The notes: generated by a model from the sequence alone, not told the origin. A stretch of DNA of 64,000 nt from Streptosporangium album (GCF_014203795.1 NZ_JACHJU010000003.1:124001-188000); one strand, 5' to 3'; positions 35,830 through 44,696 are shown, numbered from the stretch's first letter. Numbers and translations are program-made.

Positions 35830-36120
35830 ATGTCGCTCATCAGCATCACCCGCTTCCAGGCCGATCCCGCCGACGCAGAGCAGGTTCGGGCCCGGCACGC
35901 TGCTCTGGTCACCGCGATCAGGGCCGCGCTACCCGGCCTCACCGAGGCACGCCTCGGCCGGCTCAACGACGAGACGTGGGTCGGCGTCTGGCGCTGGGAT
36001 TCGGCTGCCAGCCTGCAGGCGGCCCGTCAGGCCGTGCCCGGCACCGTCGCGGCCACCGAGGCGTTCGCGCTGGTTCGCGACGTCACCGCGGAGGACATCG
36101 AGGTCCTGGCCGAGCTCTGA
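35830..36120 (+). CDS. ABM/Dabb-type small monooxygenase-like protein
   Basis: 96 residues with the ferredoxin-like ABM pattern: SLISITRFQADPADAEQVR, LPGLTEARLGRLND, WVGVWRWDSAASLQAA. These dimeric alpha-beta barrels act on quinone-like or polyketide ligands, or serve as detoxifiers. It is the first gene under the TetR regulator, 57 bp before the ABC exporter ATPase, suggesting a shared inducing compound. Confidence 0.78.
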   Translation: MSLISITRFQADPADAEQVRARHAALVTAIRAALPGLTEARLGRLNDETWVGVWRWDSAASLQAARQAVPGTVAATEAFALVRDVTAEDIEVLAEL

Positions 36121-36177
36121 CCGCCTGTCCCGGCCCCGGGCTTCCGGGGCCGGGTTCCCCCTCACCAAGGAGATGCC

Positions 36178-37092
36178 ATGATCGAGATTGACGCGTTGAC
36201 CAAGGTGTACGGCTCGGCGCAGGTCCGGGCGGTCGACGAGGTGTCCCTGCACATCCCCGCCGGATCCGTCTTCGGCTTCCTCGGACCCAACGGCGCCGGC
36301 AAGACCACCACCATCAAGATGATGGCCGGGCTGCTGGCCCCCACCTCGGGCCAGGTCCGGCTGGGAGGCTTCGACGTGGCCCGGCAGCGTTCGGCGGCGA
36401 TGGCGCAGTTCGGCGCCGTGCTGGAAGGCTCGCGCAACGTCTACTGGAGCCTGTCGGCCTGGCAGAACCTGATGTACTTCGGGAGGCTCAAAGGCCTGCG
36501 CAAGGCCCAGGCCGGGGAGCGCGCAGGCGAACTGCTGACCGGGCTGGGGTTGTGGGATCGGCGCCACGACAAGGTCGGCGGCTTCTCGCGCGGCATGCAG
36601 CAGAAGGTCGCCATCGCCGCCGCGCTGATCGCCGACCCGCCGATCGTGCTGCTGGACGAGCCGACGCTCGGCCTGGACGTCGAGGCGACCCGCACGGTCA
36701 AGGACTGGATCGCCGAGCTGGCCCGCGAGCTTGGCACCACCATTCTGCTCACCACCCACCAGCTGGACGTGGTCCAGGAGCTGTGTGACCGAGTGGCCGT
36801 CATGCGCCAGGGACGGCTCGTGGCCGACCTGCCCACGCGCGAGCTGCTGGCGGGCTTCCGCGAACGGGACAGGTACGAGATCCGCGTCGAAGGAGCCGCG
36901 CCACCCGGGTTCGACGGGGTCACCCGCGACGGCGTCACCACGATCAGCGTGCGGGTGAGCGATCCGCGCGAGGTGTACGACGTGGTCGAGCGCCTGCGCG
37001 TCCAAGAGGTCGTCCTGGAGTCGCTGACCCAGGTCCAGCCCGACCTCGAGGACGTGTTCCTCGCTCTGGTCAGGGAGCCGTCCCATGCTTAA
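36178..37092 (+). CDS. ABC-2 exporter ATP-binding protein (DrrA-like)
   Basis: 304 residues. Walker A GPNGAGKTTT, signature FSRGMQQKV, Walker B IVLLDEPTLGLD, H-loop TTHQLD. A C-terminal extension of about 85 residues carries the regulatory domain seen in DrrA/NodI types. ATG preceded by AAGGAG. It is followed by two permeases with overlapping starts, making a heteromeric drug-type exporter. Confidence 0.94.
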   Translation: MIEIDALTKVYGSAQVRAVDEVSLHIPAGSVFGFLGPNGAGKTTTIKMMAGLLAPTSGQVRLGGFDVARQRSAAMAQFGAVLEGSRNVYWSLSAWQNLMYFGRLKGLRKAQAGERAGELLTGLGLWDRRHDKVGGFSRGMQQKVAIAAALIADPPIVLLDEPTLGLDVEATRTVKDWIAELARELGTTILLTTHQLDVVQELCDRVAVMRQGRLVADLPTRELLAGFRERDRYEIRVEGAAPPGFDGVTRDGVTTISVRVSDPREVYDVVERLRVQEVVLESLTQVQPDLEDVFLALVREPSHA

Positions 37093-37849
37093 CGTCCTGG
37101 GCGCGGAGATCGGCAAGGGCCTGCGCGTTCAGCTGTCCCACCCGATCGGCCACATCATCACGCTGCTGATCAGCACCACCATGTACCTCGGCCTGCAGTT
37201 CGTCCTGGGCCAGGGACAACTGCGCCAGGATCTGCTGCCGCAGACCCTGGTCGCGATCGGCGGCTACTGGTTCCTGCAGTACGCCGCCCTGGTGATGGTG
37301 GCCGACCTCATCGAGGAGAAACGCGCCGGCACCTTCGCCCAGGCCCAGATGACTCCTGCGCCGCCCTGGCTGCCGATGCTCGGCCGGCTGATCACCGCCT
37401 CGGTGTTCGGCCTGGCCGTGGCCGCGGTCGCCGCCCTCGTCCCGATGCTGGTGACCGGGATCACGATCCCGGTGCGCTGGGCGGCGATCCTGCCCGTCTT
37501 GCTGCTGGGAGTCAACGTGCTGGCCTTCACCTTCCTGCTGGCCGCCCTCGCCCTGGTCTCCCCGATGATCGGCGCCCTGCAGTCGTTGTTCACCGCGCTG
37601 GTGCTGCTGCTCAACGGCTCGTTCCTGCCGCTGGTCTTCTATCCGGACTGGCTTGCCGTACCGGCCAGGCTCCTACCCACCACGCTGGGCGTCGAGGCGA
37701 TCACCCAGACGCTGTTCGAAGGCCGGACCCTGGCCGAGGTCTGGAGCGGCGGCACCCTGCCCTGGCTGATCGCCCACACTCTCGTGCTCACCGCCGTCAG
37801 CGGCCTGCTGTTCGTCCGTAACCACCGCCGAGCCCTGCAGGAGTCATGA
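37085..37849 (+). CDS. ABC-2 exporter permease, first subunit
   Basis: 254 residues, six hydrophobic segments, with the ABC-2 feature LIEEKRAGTFAQAQMTPAP. Start overlaps the ATPase stop by 8 bases. It forms a heterodimeric channel with the next product. Confidence 0.92.
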   Translation: MLNVLGAEIGKGLRVQLSHPIGHIITLLISTTMYLGLQFVLGQGQLRQDLLPQTLVAIGGYWFLQYAALVMVADLIEEKRAGTFAQAQMTPAPPWLPMLGRLITASVFGLAVAAVAALVPMLVTGITIPVRWAAILPVLLLGVNVLAFTFLLAALALVSPMIGALQSLFTALVLLLNGSFLPLVFYPDWLAVPARLLPTTLGVEAITQTLFEGRTLAEVWSGGTLPWLIAHTLVLTAVSGLLFVRNHRRALQES

Positions 37850-38646
37850 TGACGTTCGCTCGCGGATTTGCCGCAGAGGTCCGTAAGGGTCTGCTCAACC
37901 TCCTCGCCGGATGGCGCGAAGTCCTCATCCAGATGATCACATTCCCGCTGTTCTACCTGCTCATCGTGCTGTTCATGGGGCGTGGGCAGCTGCGCACGGA
38001 CCTCCTGCTGCCGGTGCTGCTCGGCATGGTGGCGCTGACCTTCATCCACGAGCAGGTCAACCGGGTGTTCTGGAGCTATCTGGGCGACATCCAGTCCGGT
38101 GTGCTGGAACAGACCTACCTGACCCCGCTGCCCTCGGCCGCGCTCATCCTCGGCCGCCAGGTCGCCGCCGTGATCGCGGCCCTGCCCACCGCGCTGGCCG
38201 TCCTGGCCACCGGCGCCGGCGCCGCCACCCTCCAGGGCGAACGCATGCCCTTCGACGCGCAGGTGATCGTGCCACTGGCCGCCATCGCGGTGGGCACCTG
38301 CGGGCTGGCTCTGATCCTGTGCGGGCTGACCCTGGTGTTCAAGCGCATCGAGATCATCACTCAGCTGTCGGTGGCCGTCTACGCGATCGTCGGCGGCACC
38401 CTGGTCCCCCTGGCCGCCATGCCCGACCCGATCGCCTTCCTCAGCCGGCTGGTAGTTCCCATCGCCCCCGGCATCGAGGCCATGCGCGACATCCTGCTCG
38501 GCGGCCACTCCCTGTCCACCCTCCCGACCGGCTGGGGTCTTGGATGGCTGCTCGCCCAACCGCTGCTCATCACGGCCGCCGGGGTGCTCGTGTTCAACCG
38601 GCTCGAGCGCCTCGCCAAACGCCGCGGCACGCTCGGCCGTTACTAG
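37846..38646 (+). CDS. ABC-2 exporter permease, second subunit
   Basis: 266 residues with six hydrophobic segments and the element GDIQSGVLEQTYLTPLPS that corresponds to the first permease's EKRAGTFAQAQMTP. Coupled by ATGA to the first permease. The pair and ATPase form a TetR-controlled exporter; the substrate is unknown. Confidence 0.92.
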   Translation: MMTFARGFAAEVRKGLLNLLAGWREVLIQMITFPLFYLLIVLFMGRGQLRTDLLLPVLLGMVALTFIHEQVNRVFWSYLGDIQSGVLEQTYLTPLPSAALILGRQVAAVIAALPTALAVLATGAGAATLQGERMPFDAQVIVPLAAIAVGTCGLALILCGLTLVFKRIEIITQLSVAVYAIVGGTLVPLAAMPDPIAFLSRLVVPIAPGIEAMRDILLGGHSLSTLPTGWGLGWLLAQPLLITAAGVLVFNRLERLAKRRGTLGRY

Positions 38647-38661
38647 AAAGCGGAGATCACT

Positions 38662-38985
38662 ATGACATTGGACACCGTGCCCCTGCGACCAGTCGGTCAG
38701 GTGGTGGGCGGTCGCAGCGAGACGGTCGAGGACGACTGGCACGACGTTCGAGCCGAGATCCGGCTGGACGGCGAGTCCTTAGACGGTCTGAACCTGCACG
38801 TCGCCGACCTGGACGCGCTGTCCGGCTCACCAATCCTGGATATCAAGCCCTACCTGGTCGAGTTCGCCCCCCGTCATCCGGTCACCCAGCCGGCCTGGGC
38901 GCCCGGAGAGGTCCGCCTCAGGCGGACCTCTCCGGGCGCTCCCACCTGCGGTCGGGCTGTTCGCGCGGCACCAAGGTCGGGTTGA
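38662..38985 (+). pseudogene. trmO/tsaA-like methyltransferase with an internal gap
   Basis: The start LRPVGQVVGGRSETVEDDWHD and the end LHVADLDALSGSPILDIKPYLVEFAPR are the two ends of TrmO (UPF0066) tRNA methyltransferases. About 60 residues that normally carry FSH and the GVFAQRAKxRPN core are missing after SLDGL, in frame. The natural stop is also lost: the frame reads through the terminator hairpin into antisense of clpX. The product should be inactive. Confidence 0.75.
38899..38939. terminator. Terminator hairpin overlapping the clpX stop codon
   Basis: A 20-base arm at 38899-38918 pairs perfectly with 38920-38939, leaving one nominal loop base (in practice the innermost pairs open). 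The clpX TGA (38920-38918) lies in the apex. It serves both converging genes. Confidence 0.85.
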
Positions 38986-40216
38986 CGTTGTCGAGCACGG
39001 TGGCGCGGCCGACCACGACGCGGGCCACGTCGTCCCGGCTCGGCACCTCGTACATCACGTTGAGCAGGACCTCTTCCAGGATCGCGCGGGCCGCTCGGGC
39101 GCCGGTGCGGCGGAGCAGTGCCTGCTCGGCGATGGCGCCGATGGCGTCCTCACCGAACTCCAGCTCGACGCCGTCGATCGCGAAGAGCTTCTGGTACTGC
39201 TTGATCAGCGCGTTGCGCGGTTCGGTGAGGATCCGGGTCAACGCCGTCCGGTCCAGCGGCTGGAAGGTCGACACCACCGGGAGCCGGCCGACAATCTCGG
39301 GGATGAGCCCGAACTTCAGCAGGTCTTCGGGCATGACTCCGGCGAGGTCGTCATCCTTCTCCCGTTCCCCCTCGGCGCGGATCGCGGCGCCGAACCCGGC
39401 GCCGCTGCGGCCGGCCCGCTGCTCGATGATCCACTCCAGGCCGGCGAACGCACCACCGGCGATGAACAGCACGTTGCCCGTGTCGATCTGGATGAAATCC
39501 TGGTGCGGGTGCTTGCGGCCGCCCTGCGGCGGCACGCTCGCTATCGTGCCCTCCAGGATCTTCAGCAGCGCCTGCTGGACGCCCTCGCCGGAGACGTCGC
39601 GAGTGATCGACGGGTTCTCGCCCTTCCGGGCGATCTTGTCGATCTCGTCGATGTAGATGATGCCGGTCTCGGCCTTCTTGACGTCGTAGTCGGCGGCCTG
39701 GAGCAGCTTGAGCAGAATGTTCTCGACGTCCTCCCCGACGTAGCCGGCCTCGGTGAGCGCGGTGGCGTCGGCGATCGCGAACGGGACGTCGAGCATCCGG
39801 GCGAGCGTCTGGACGAGGTGGGTCTTGCCGCAGCCGGTGGGGCCGATCAGCAGGACGTTGGACTTGCCGAGCTCGACCGGCCCTTCTTCCGCGGTGTGCC
39901 GTCCGTTCCCACCGGCTCTCGGCCGGATGCGTTTGTAGTGGTTGTAGACCGCCACCGCGAGTGTCTTCTTGGCGGTCTCCTGTCCGATGACGTACTGCTC
40001 GAGGAACTCGTAGATCTCCCGTGGTTTCGGCGGCTCCTGCGGCCCGCCCTCGGAGGACTCGCCCAGCTCCTCCTCGATGAGCTCGTTACAGAGCTCGACG
40101 CACTCATCACAGATGTAGACACCCGCCGGACCTGCGATGAGCTTGCGGACCTGCTGCTGGCTTTTCCCGCAGAACGTGCACCTCAGCAGGTCACCGCGGT
40201 TACCGATGCGTGCCAC
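38918..40216 (-). CDS. clpX: Divergent ClpX-type AAA+ unfoldase
   Basis: 432 residues. Zinc-binding domain C13-C16 and C36-C39; Walker A GPTGCGKT (K131); Walker B YIDEIDK (D190, E191); sensor and GAFAGL pore-side segments. GTG 40216 has GAGGAG about 10 bases upstream. No clpP or tig lies beside it, unlike the usual chromosomal clpX. The ClpP-docking loop, normally (L/I)GF, reads A273-G274-F275 (SGAGFGA). It is probably a second ClpX; partner protease and substrate are not evident. Confidence 0.9.
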   Translation of the reverse strand: MARIGNRGDLLRCTFCGKSQQQVRKLIAGPAGVYICDECVELCNELIEEELGESSEGGPQEPPKPREIYEFLEQYVIGQETAKKTLAVAVYNHYKRIRPRAGGNGRHTAEEGPVELGKSNVLLIGPTGCGKTHLVQTLARMLDVPFAIADATALTEAGYVGEDVENILLKLLQAADYDVKKAETGIIYIDEIDKIARKGENPSITRDVSGEGVQQALLKILEGTIASVPPQGGRKHPHQDFIQIDTGNVLFIAGGAFAGLEWIIEQRAGRSGAGFGAAIRAEGEREKDDDLAGVMPEDLLKFGLIPEIVGRLPVVSTFQPLDRTALTRILTEPRNALIKQYQKLFAIDGVELEFGEDAIGAIAEQALLRRTGARAARAILEEVLLNVMYEVPSRDDVARVVVGRATVLDNVNPTLVPREQPDRRWERPERSA

Positions 40217-40280
40217 TTGGAAACGTCTCCTCAACGGTTGTGCGGGCCGGAACACGGGAGGACCGGGTCAGGCCCGGGGG

Positions 40281-41492
40281 TCAGAGGGTCACGGGCAGTG
40301 ACGCCAGGCGCCAGGTGCCCGGGTCGGGGACACGCCCCGCTGCCTGGCCGGCCAGCGCCAGGTCGGGGAAACGGCGCAGCAGTGCGATGAGCGCGATCTC
40401 GACCTGCACCCGGGCCAGCGCGGCTCCGAGACAGAAATGCGGCCCGTGGGCGTATCCCAGATGTCCCGACGGTCCCGCCGCGCGGCTGACGTCGAGCCGG
40501 TCGGGGTCGGCGAACGCGCGTGGGTCGCGGTTGGCGGAGACGATGGCGGCGGTGACGGGTTCACCCGCGCGGATCAGCACACCGCCTATCTCGACGTCTT
40601 CCCGCGGGTGGCGGGGAATGGTCAGCAGCTGCGGTCCGCACCAGCGCGTCAGCTCCTCGACGGCACGGGGCATGAGACCCGTGTCCTCACGCAGTGCGGC
40701 GAGCTGGCCGGGATGGCGGAGCAGGGTGTCGACGGCGTTGGCGATGAGGTTCGTCGGCGTCTGTCCGGCGAGGACCAGGTTCCAGACCAGGGTGACCATC
40801 TCGGTGCCGCTCAGCCGACCCTGGTCGTCGGCCTGGGTGTGGATGAGGTCCGAGATCAGGTCGTTGCCGGGCTCGGCCCTTCGGACCGCGACCGCCCTCT
40901 TGGCACCCTCCATGATGCCGGGTATGGCGTCGGCGAGCGCCGGGCCCCAGCCGGCCGCCACCGCGGCGCCGTACTCCCGCCAGCGTGGGCGGTCGGACTC
41001 GGGAATGCCGACCAGTTCGCAGATCACCTCGATCGGCAGCGGTCGCGCGAAGTGCGCCAGCAGATCCACCGAGCCGCCCTCGGCATGGTCGGCCAGGTCG
41101 TCGAGCAGGTTCTCGACGATCGGCTCGATCCGCGGCCGGAAATCGACGGCGCGGCGCGCGGTGAACGCGGGCGACACCAGCCTGCGCAGCCGCGTGTGCT
41201 CCGGGCCTTCCATCTCCTGCATCGTCCGCATGTAGACCAGGCAGTGCTCGGGGATGCCGGTGGGTCGCATGAAGCTGTCGGCGCTGAGCTCGAACCGCGG
41301 GTCGTTCAGCATCGCCCTGGCGTCCTCGTATCGCGTCAGAACCCACATCGGGCGCATGCCGGGGGCCTGCAGCCGCGCCAGCGGCGAGCGCTCCCTGACC
41401 CGTCCGTACGCGGCGGCGGGGTCGCGGAGCACCTCGATGTCGGTCAGGTCGATCTCGGGAACGCCGCTGACATCCGGTCTGACGTCGGTCAT
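40281..41492 (-). CDS. Cytochrome P450 with atypical I-helix
   Basis: 403 residues. The heme loop reads GYAHGPHFCLGAALAR with the Cys ligand; the K-helix has EELTRW. The I-helix reads VLAGQTPTNL, so the usual acid-alcohol pair (D/E-T) is replaced by T-P, although a nearby Thr follows. Such P450s occur in actinomycetes and may use substrate hydroxyls for proton delivery. Divergent from a TetR-like regulator that probably controls it. Confidence 0.92.
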   Translation of the reverse strand: MTDVRPDVSGVPEIDLTDIEVLRDPAAAYGRVRERSPLARLQAPGMRPMWVLTRYEDARAMLNDPRFELSADSFMRPTGIPEHCLVYMRTMQEMEGPEHTRLRRLVSPAFTARRAVDFRPRIEPIVENLLDDLADHAEGGSVDLLAHFARPLPIEVICELVGIPESDRPRWREYGAAVAAGWGPALADAIPGIMEGAKRAVAVRRAEPGNDLISDLIHTQADDQGRLSGTEMVTLVWNLVLAGQTPTNLIANAVDTLLRHPGQLAALREDTGLMPRAVEELTRWCGPQLLTIPRHPREDVEIGGVLIRAGEPVTAAIVSANRDPRAFADPDRLDVSRAAGPSGHLGYAHGPHFCLGAALARVQVEIALIALLRRFPDLALAGQAAGRVPDPGTWRLASLPVTL

Positions 41493-41596
41493 GAATGCTC
41501 CAGATTTCAGATGTTCAGATCAGATGGTCTCATCATATGCACGGTTCCGAGTATCTTTGATCGGGAAGAACGGGCAACGCCGGAACGAGGAGGACG
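41493..41596. promoter_or_regulatory. Divergent P450/TetR control region
   Basis: Contains the direct repeat TTCAGATGTTCAGATC and then CAGATGG around 41506-41527, next to an AT-rich stretch (CTCATCATATG). GAGGAGG at 41587-41593 is the ribosome site of the regulator gene. Likely operator for the adjacent TetR protein. Confidence 0.45.
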
Positions 41597-42721
41597 ATGG
41601 GCCGGCTCACCAGGGCGGAGATGCAGGAGCGCAACCGGGCCAAGGTGCTGGCCGCGGCCAGGGACGAGTTCACCGAGCGGGGCTTCCGCGATGCCAAGAT
41701 CGACAGCATCGCCGAGCGCGCCGAGCTCACCCGCGGCGCGGTCTACTCCAACTTCCCCGGCAAACGGGCTCTCTACTTCGCCGTCCTGGCCGACCTCGCC
41801 GAGCGCGCCCCCGAGCCGCCACACCCGGAGCCGGGCCGCACCGTCCGCGAGGCGCTCAGCGCGTTCGCCCGCTCCTGGGTCGCCCGGCTCCCTCTCGCCA
41901 CCGACGAGACGCACGACTCGGCCCGGCTCGGCATGGACCTGATGTCCGAGGTCCTCGCCGAGGAACGGACCCGGCGGCCGTTCACGCAGCTGATGAAGCT
42001 CGACGCGCTCCTGCTCGGACTGGCCCTGGAGCGGTTACGTCCGCCCAGGACGCCCGCCGGCCGCATGGTGGGCGTGGCCGAGGCCGCGCTCACGACCCTG
42101 CACGGCGCGAGCCAGATGGCCGCCGCCGCGCCCGGCTTCATCGAGCCCTTCAACGTCGTCAGCATCTGCGAGCAGCTCGCGGACCTCGATCTGGGCGACG
42201 TGTGGCAGCCCCCGCACATCCCCTACATTCCACAGGCGCGACCCGCCGACGAGCCATGGTCCCCGCCGCCCGCTGTGGACGTCATCCGCGGCGGACCCGC
42301 GCGGCTCGCGGGAGACGGCGTGGTGGCGATCCTCGGGCTGCACCGGCTTGAGGCCGCCGAGGAGGCGGTACGGGCCGCACCGCCCGAGGCCGCGGTCACC
42401 GCCGTCCTGGTCACCGGTTACTCCGACGAGCTGGCACCGCTGGCACGGCTGGCCATCGCCGAGCTCTACGTCTGCCTACGCCAGGCTTTCCCGCCGTCGG
42501 CATGGCCGCGCCTGCAGGTGGTGTACGACGAGTCCGGCGCCCTCGCCGCGGCGGCCGGTGTGCCCGCCGTCAGCGACGGCACCGAGGCCGCCGTCCGCAT
42601 CGAGGCGGGCCGGATCGTCGCCCGAGCCGACGGCCGCGGCGCGTGCCACGCGGCTGCGTCGGCCGGTGAGACCGTACCGGCCGATCAGGCCCGGACGCCG
42701 CCGGTGAGACCTCACAGGTAG
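41597..42721 (+). CDS. TetR-type regulator with an added thioredoxin-like C-terminal region
   Basis: 374 residues, almost twice the usual TetR length. Residues about 10-55 form the HTH (AAARDEFTERGFRDAKIDSIAERAELTRGAVYSNFPGK). After a normal ligand domain (to about 205) and a Pro-rich linker comes a region of about 140 residues with strands VVAILGLHRL, AVTAVLVTGY, LQVVYDESGALAAAAGVPAVSD and AAVRIEAGRIVARAD. That layout resembles a thioredoxin/peroxiredoxin fold without a CxxC. A redox or ligand-sensing role is inferred. Confidence 0.8.
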   Translation: MGRLTRAEMQERNRAKVLAAARDEFTERGFRDAKIDSIAERAELTRGAVYSNFPGKRALYFAVLADLAERAPEPPHPEPGRTVREALSAFARSWVARLPLATDETHDSARLGMDLMSEVLAEERTRRPFTQLMKLDALLLGLALERLRPPRTPAGRMVGVAEAALTTLHGASQMAAAAPGFIEPFNVVSICEQLADLDLGDVWQPPHIPYIPQARPADEPWSPPPAVDVIRGGPARLAGDGVVAILGLHRLEAAEEAVRAAPPEAAVTAVLVTGYSDELAPLARLAIAELYVCLRQAFPPSAWPRLQVVYDESGALAAAAGVPAVSDGTEAAVRIEAGRIVARADGRGACHAAASAGETVPADQARTPPVRPHR

Positions 42722-43013
42722 CCGGCGGGCCGCCTCGCCCCCGAGCTGCACGATGCGCTGGACGAGCCGGTCGGCGTGCTCCTGCTCCTCCCCGGCGTGC
42801 TCCAGGAACTCCGCGGCCACCGGCTCGGCGTAGATCCCGCTGGCGGTGTAGTAGTTGCCGCTTGTAGCGGAGCACGCAGACCAGCTCGGTGGCCAGCGCC
42901 TCGTTGCACACCTGGATCACCCGCTGCAGATCGGCGCCGTACGCGGAGGTGATCGGCCCCTTGTCGATCTCCTGGCGGGCACGGGCACGGATTTCCCTGC
43001 CTTCGCCGCGCAG
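42712..43013 (-). pseudogene. Bacterioferritin-like gene, frameshifted and truncated
   Basis: First frame: GPITSAYGADLQRVIQVCNEALATELVCVLRYK, a ferritin-like first helix with its Glu ligand. Near 42857 one extra base changes frame, and the other frame continues NYYTASGIYAEPVAAEFLEHAGEEQEHAD, the second helix with E-x-x-H. The third and fourth helices are missing; the frame ends soon after VQLGGE. No ferroxidase can form. Its end overlaps the TetR gene end. Confidence 0.8.
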
Positions 43014-43089
43014 CTGGAGGCGTGCCGCGGCGGGAGCCGAGCGGGTCCGCCGTTTTTGCGGATGATCCGGCAGACGGCATGCTTCCGAC

Positions 43090-43566
43090 ATGAGCTACCG
43101 CGTATGCGTTGTCTGCATGGGAAACATCTGCCGCTCCCCGATAGCCGAAGTCGTGCTGAGGAAGGCACTCGCCGACCACGGGCTGGACGGAGTCGTCACG
43201 GTCGACAGCGCGGGCACCGGCGGCTGGCACCAGGGCCACCCGATGGACGAGCGAGCCGCGGCGACGCTGGCCGAGAACGGCTACGACGGCTCCTCGCACC
43301 GGGCCCGGCAGTTCCTGGCCAGCTGGTTCGGACAGGTGGACCTGGTGCTGGCGATGGACGAGGAGAACCTGCGGGCCCTGCGCCGTCTGGCGCCGCCCGG
43401 ATCGGACGTGCGGCTGTTCCGCTCGTTCGATCCGGACGCACCCGCCGGCGCCGAGGTGCCCGACCCCTACTACGGCGACCTCCAGGGATTCGCCGACGTT
43501 CTGGAGATGGTCAGGACCGCATCCGACGGACTGGCCAAGCACCTGTCGGAGAAGCTGTCTCGCTGA
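43090..43566 (+). CDS. Low-molecular-weight protein tyrosine phosphatase
   Basis: 158 residues, intact. P-loop VCMGNICRS (C9, R15) and DPYYG with the general-acid Asp are both present, as are SAGTGGWHQGHPMDERA and MDEENLRAL. It hydrolyses phosphotyrosine in the cytoplasm. It stands out as whole among gapped neighbours. Confidence 0.93.
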   Translation: MSYRVCVVCMGNICRSPIAEVVLRKALADHGLDGVVTVDSAGTGGWHQGHPMDERAAATLAENGYDGSSHRARQFLASWFGQVDLVLAMDEENLRALRRLAPPGSDVRLFRSFDPDAPAGAEVPDPYYGDLQGFADVLEMVRTASDGLAKHLSEKLSR

Positions 43567-43629
43567 GGCCCGCCGACGTAGCCGTCCGGGGCCGGTGGTG
43601 GGTGTCACCGCCGCCGTGTGCGCCGGCCA

Positions 43630-44274
43630 TCACAGGCGTTCGAAACCGTGGGTCCGTTCCCAGTCGGTGACGGCCGTCTCGAATGCCGCCGAGCCGTCCG
43701 TGCCGCGCAGCGACAGGTGGATGTGGCAGGAGTTGCCCTCACCCTCGTCGAACCTGGGCATGAAGGTGAGCGCGACACCTTCCTGCGCGGCGATCTGCTT
43801 GGCGCCGTTCTTGAAGAAGACGTGATTGCCGCAGGTGGTCATCGCCTCGTCGTAGCGGAAGACGATTTCGTACTGGCCGGCGTGGCACTCCCCGCGGGCG
43901 GTCTCCATGGCGAGCCCGGCGAAGGCGGTCAGCCCGCGCTCGGCCAGCCTGTCGAGCTGGGCTCGCAGCACCCGGCGCGGGGCCACGTCGACCGGTCCGC
44001 CTCCCGGCCACACGGCGTCGGCGAGAACGAGCGCGGTGCCGGGATCCCAGGGGAGGGTGCGCAACGTGGCAGGGTCGGGACGCAGAACGAAGTCACCGAA
44101 GCCGCTGTTCCACGCGTCGATGGCGTATCCGGGCCCGGTGCCCATCTCCACGTCGGAGGCGAGCAGGTAGACGCAGGCGCCGAAGCCCTGCCGGGCCGCT
44201 TCCTCCAGGAAGTACGGCACCGAGAGCCGGCTGCCCTGCAGGCGGCCCTGGATGTCCGGAACGCCGGCGATCAC
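43630..44274 (-). pseudogene. Glutamine synthetase-like gene with two internal gaps
   Basis: The start (GVPDIQGRLQGSRLSVPYFLE, MGTGPGYAIDAWNSGFGDF) and a middle part (GECHAGQYEIVFRYDEAMTTCGNHVFFKNGAKQIAA, EGEGNSCHIHLSL) match GlnA-like gamma-glutamyl ligases. Between LTAFAG and ETARGE the E-x-E metal segment is gone. After the HIHLSL motif the sequence jumps to TAVTDWER at the C-terminus, losing the Arg and ATP-binding region. Both gaps keep the frame. Not expected to be active. Confidence 0.8.
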
Positions 44275-44314
44275 TTCCTCGACGCGGCCTGCCCCGGCCT
44301 CGGCCCGCAGCCGT

Positions 44315-44563
44315 TCGTATGTCGACGGCGTGCAGGAGCCGCTCGACCTCGGTGGGAGTGGTGTGCGGGTTGAGAAGGGTGAGCTTGAGCCGGACCCTTC
44401 CGGTGCCCTCGCCCGGCAGCTCGCCGCACCGGACGCGGCCCCGCAGGGCGTCGGCCAGTGCCTCCGGGTCCATCCTCAGCTCGTGGTCGACGGGGACGGG
44501 CACGACCGCGTCCTCACCGAGGCCCAGCAGGGCCGCTGCCCGCTGCACGGAGAAGGGTGGCCC
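44315..44563 (-). pseudogene. Group II PLP-decarboxylase remnant
   Basis: Minus frame with SVQRAAALLGLGEDAVVPVPVDHELRMDPEALADALR, the segment before the PLP lysine in group II decarboxylases. It continues directly with RVRLKLTLLNPHTTPTEVERLL, the C-terminal end. The PLP-binding HxxxxK region and all between are lost. It sits just upstream of the glutamine-synthetase wreck on the same strand; the pair would have formed an amine or amino-acid catabolic operon. Confidence 0.68.
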
Positions 44564-44696
44564 GCCGGGCGGGATTCCAGATCGCAGGGAGATCCACGCT
44601 GGATGGCCGGTCGCCATTCACCCGAGGTTCACCTGGTCCCGCCAGGGTGCCCACGTAGCCGAGGCGAAACCGCCCGGCGGGACGGAAGGGCACGAC

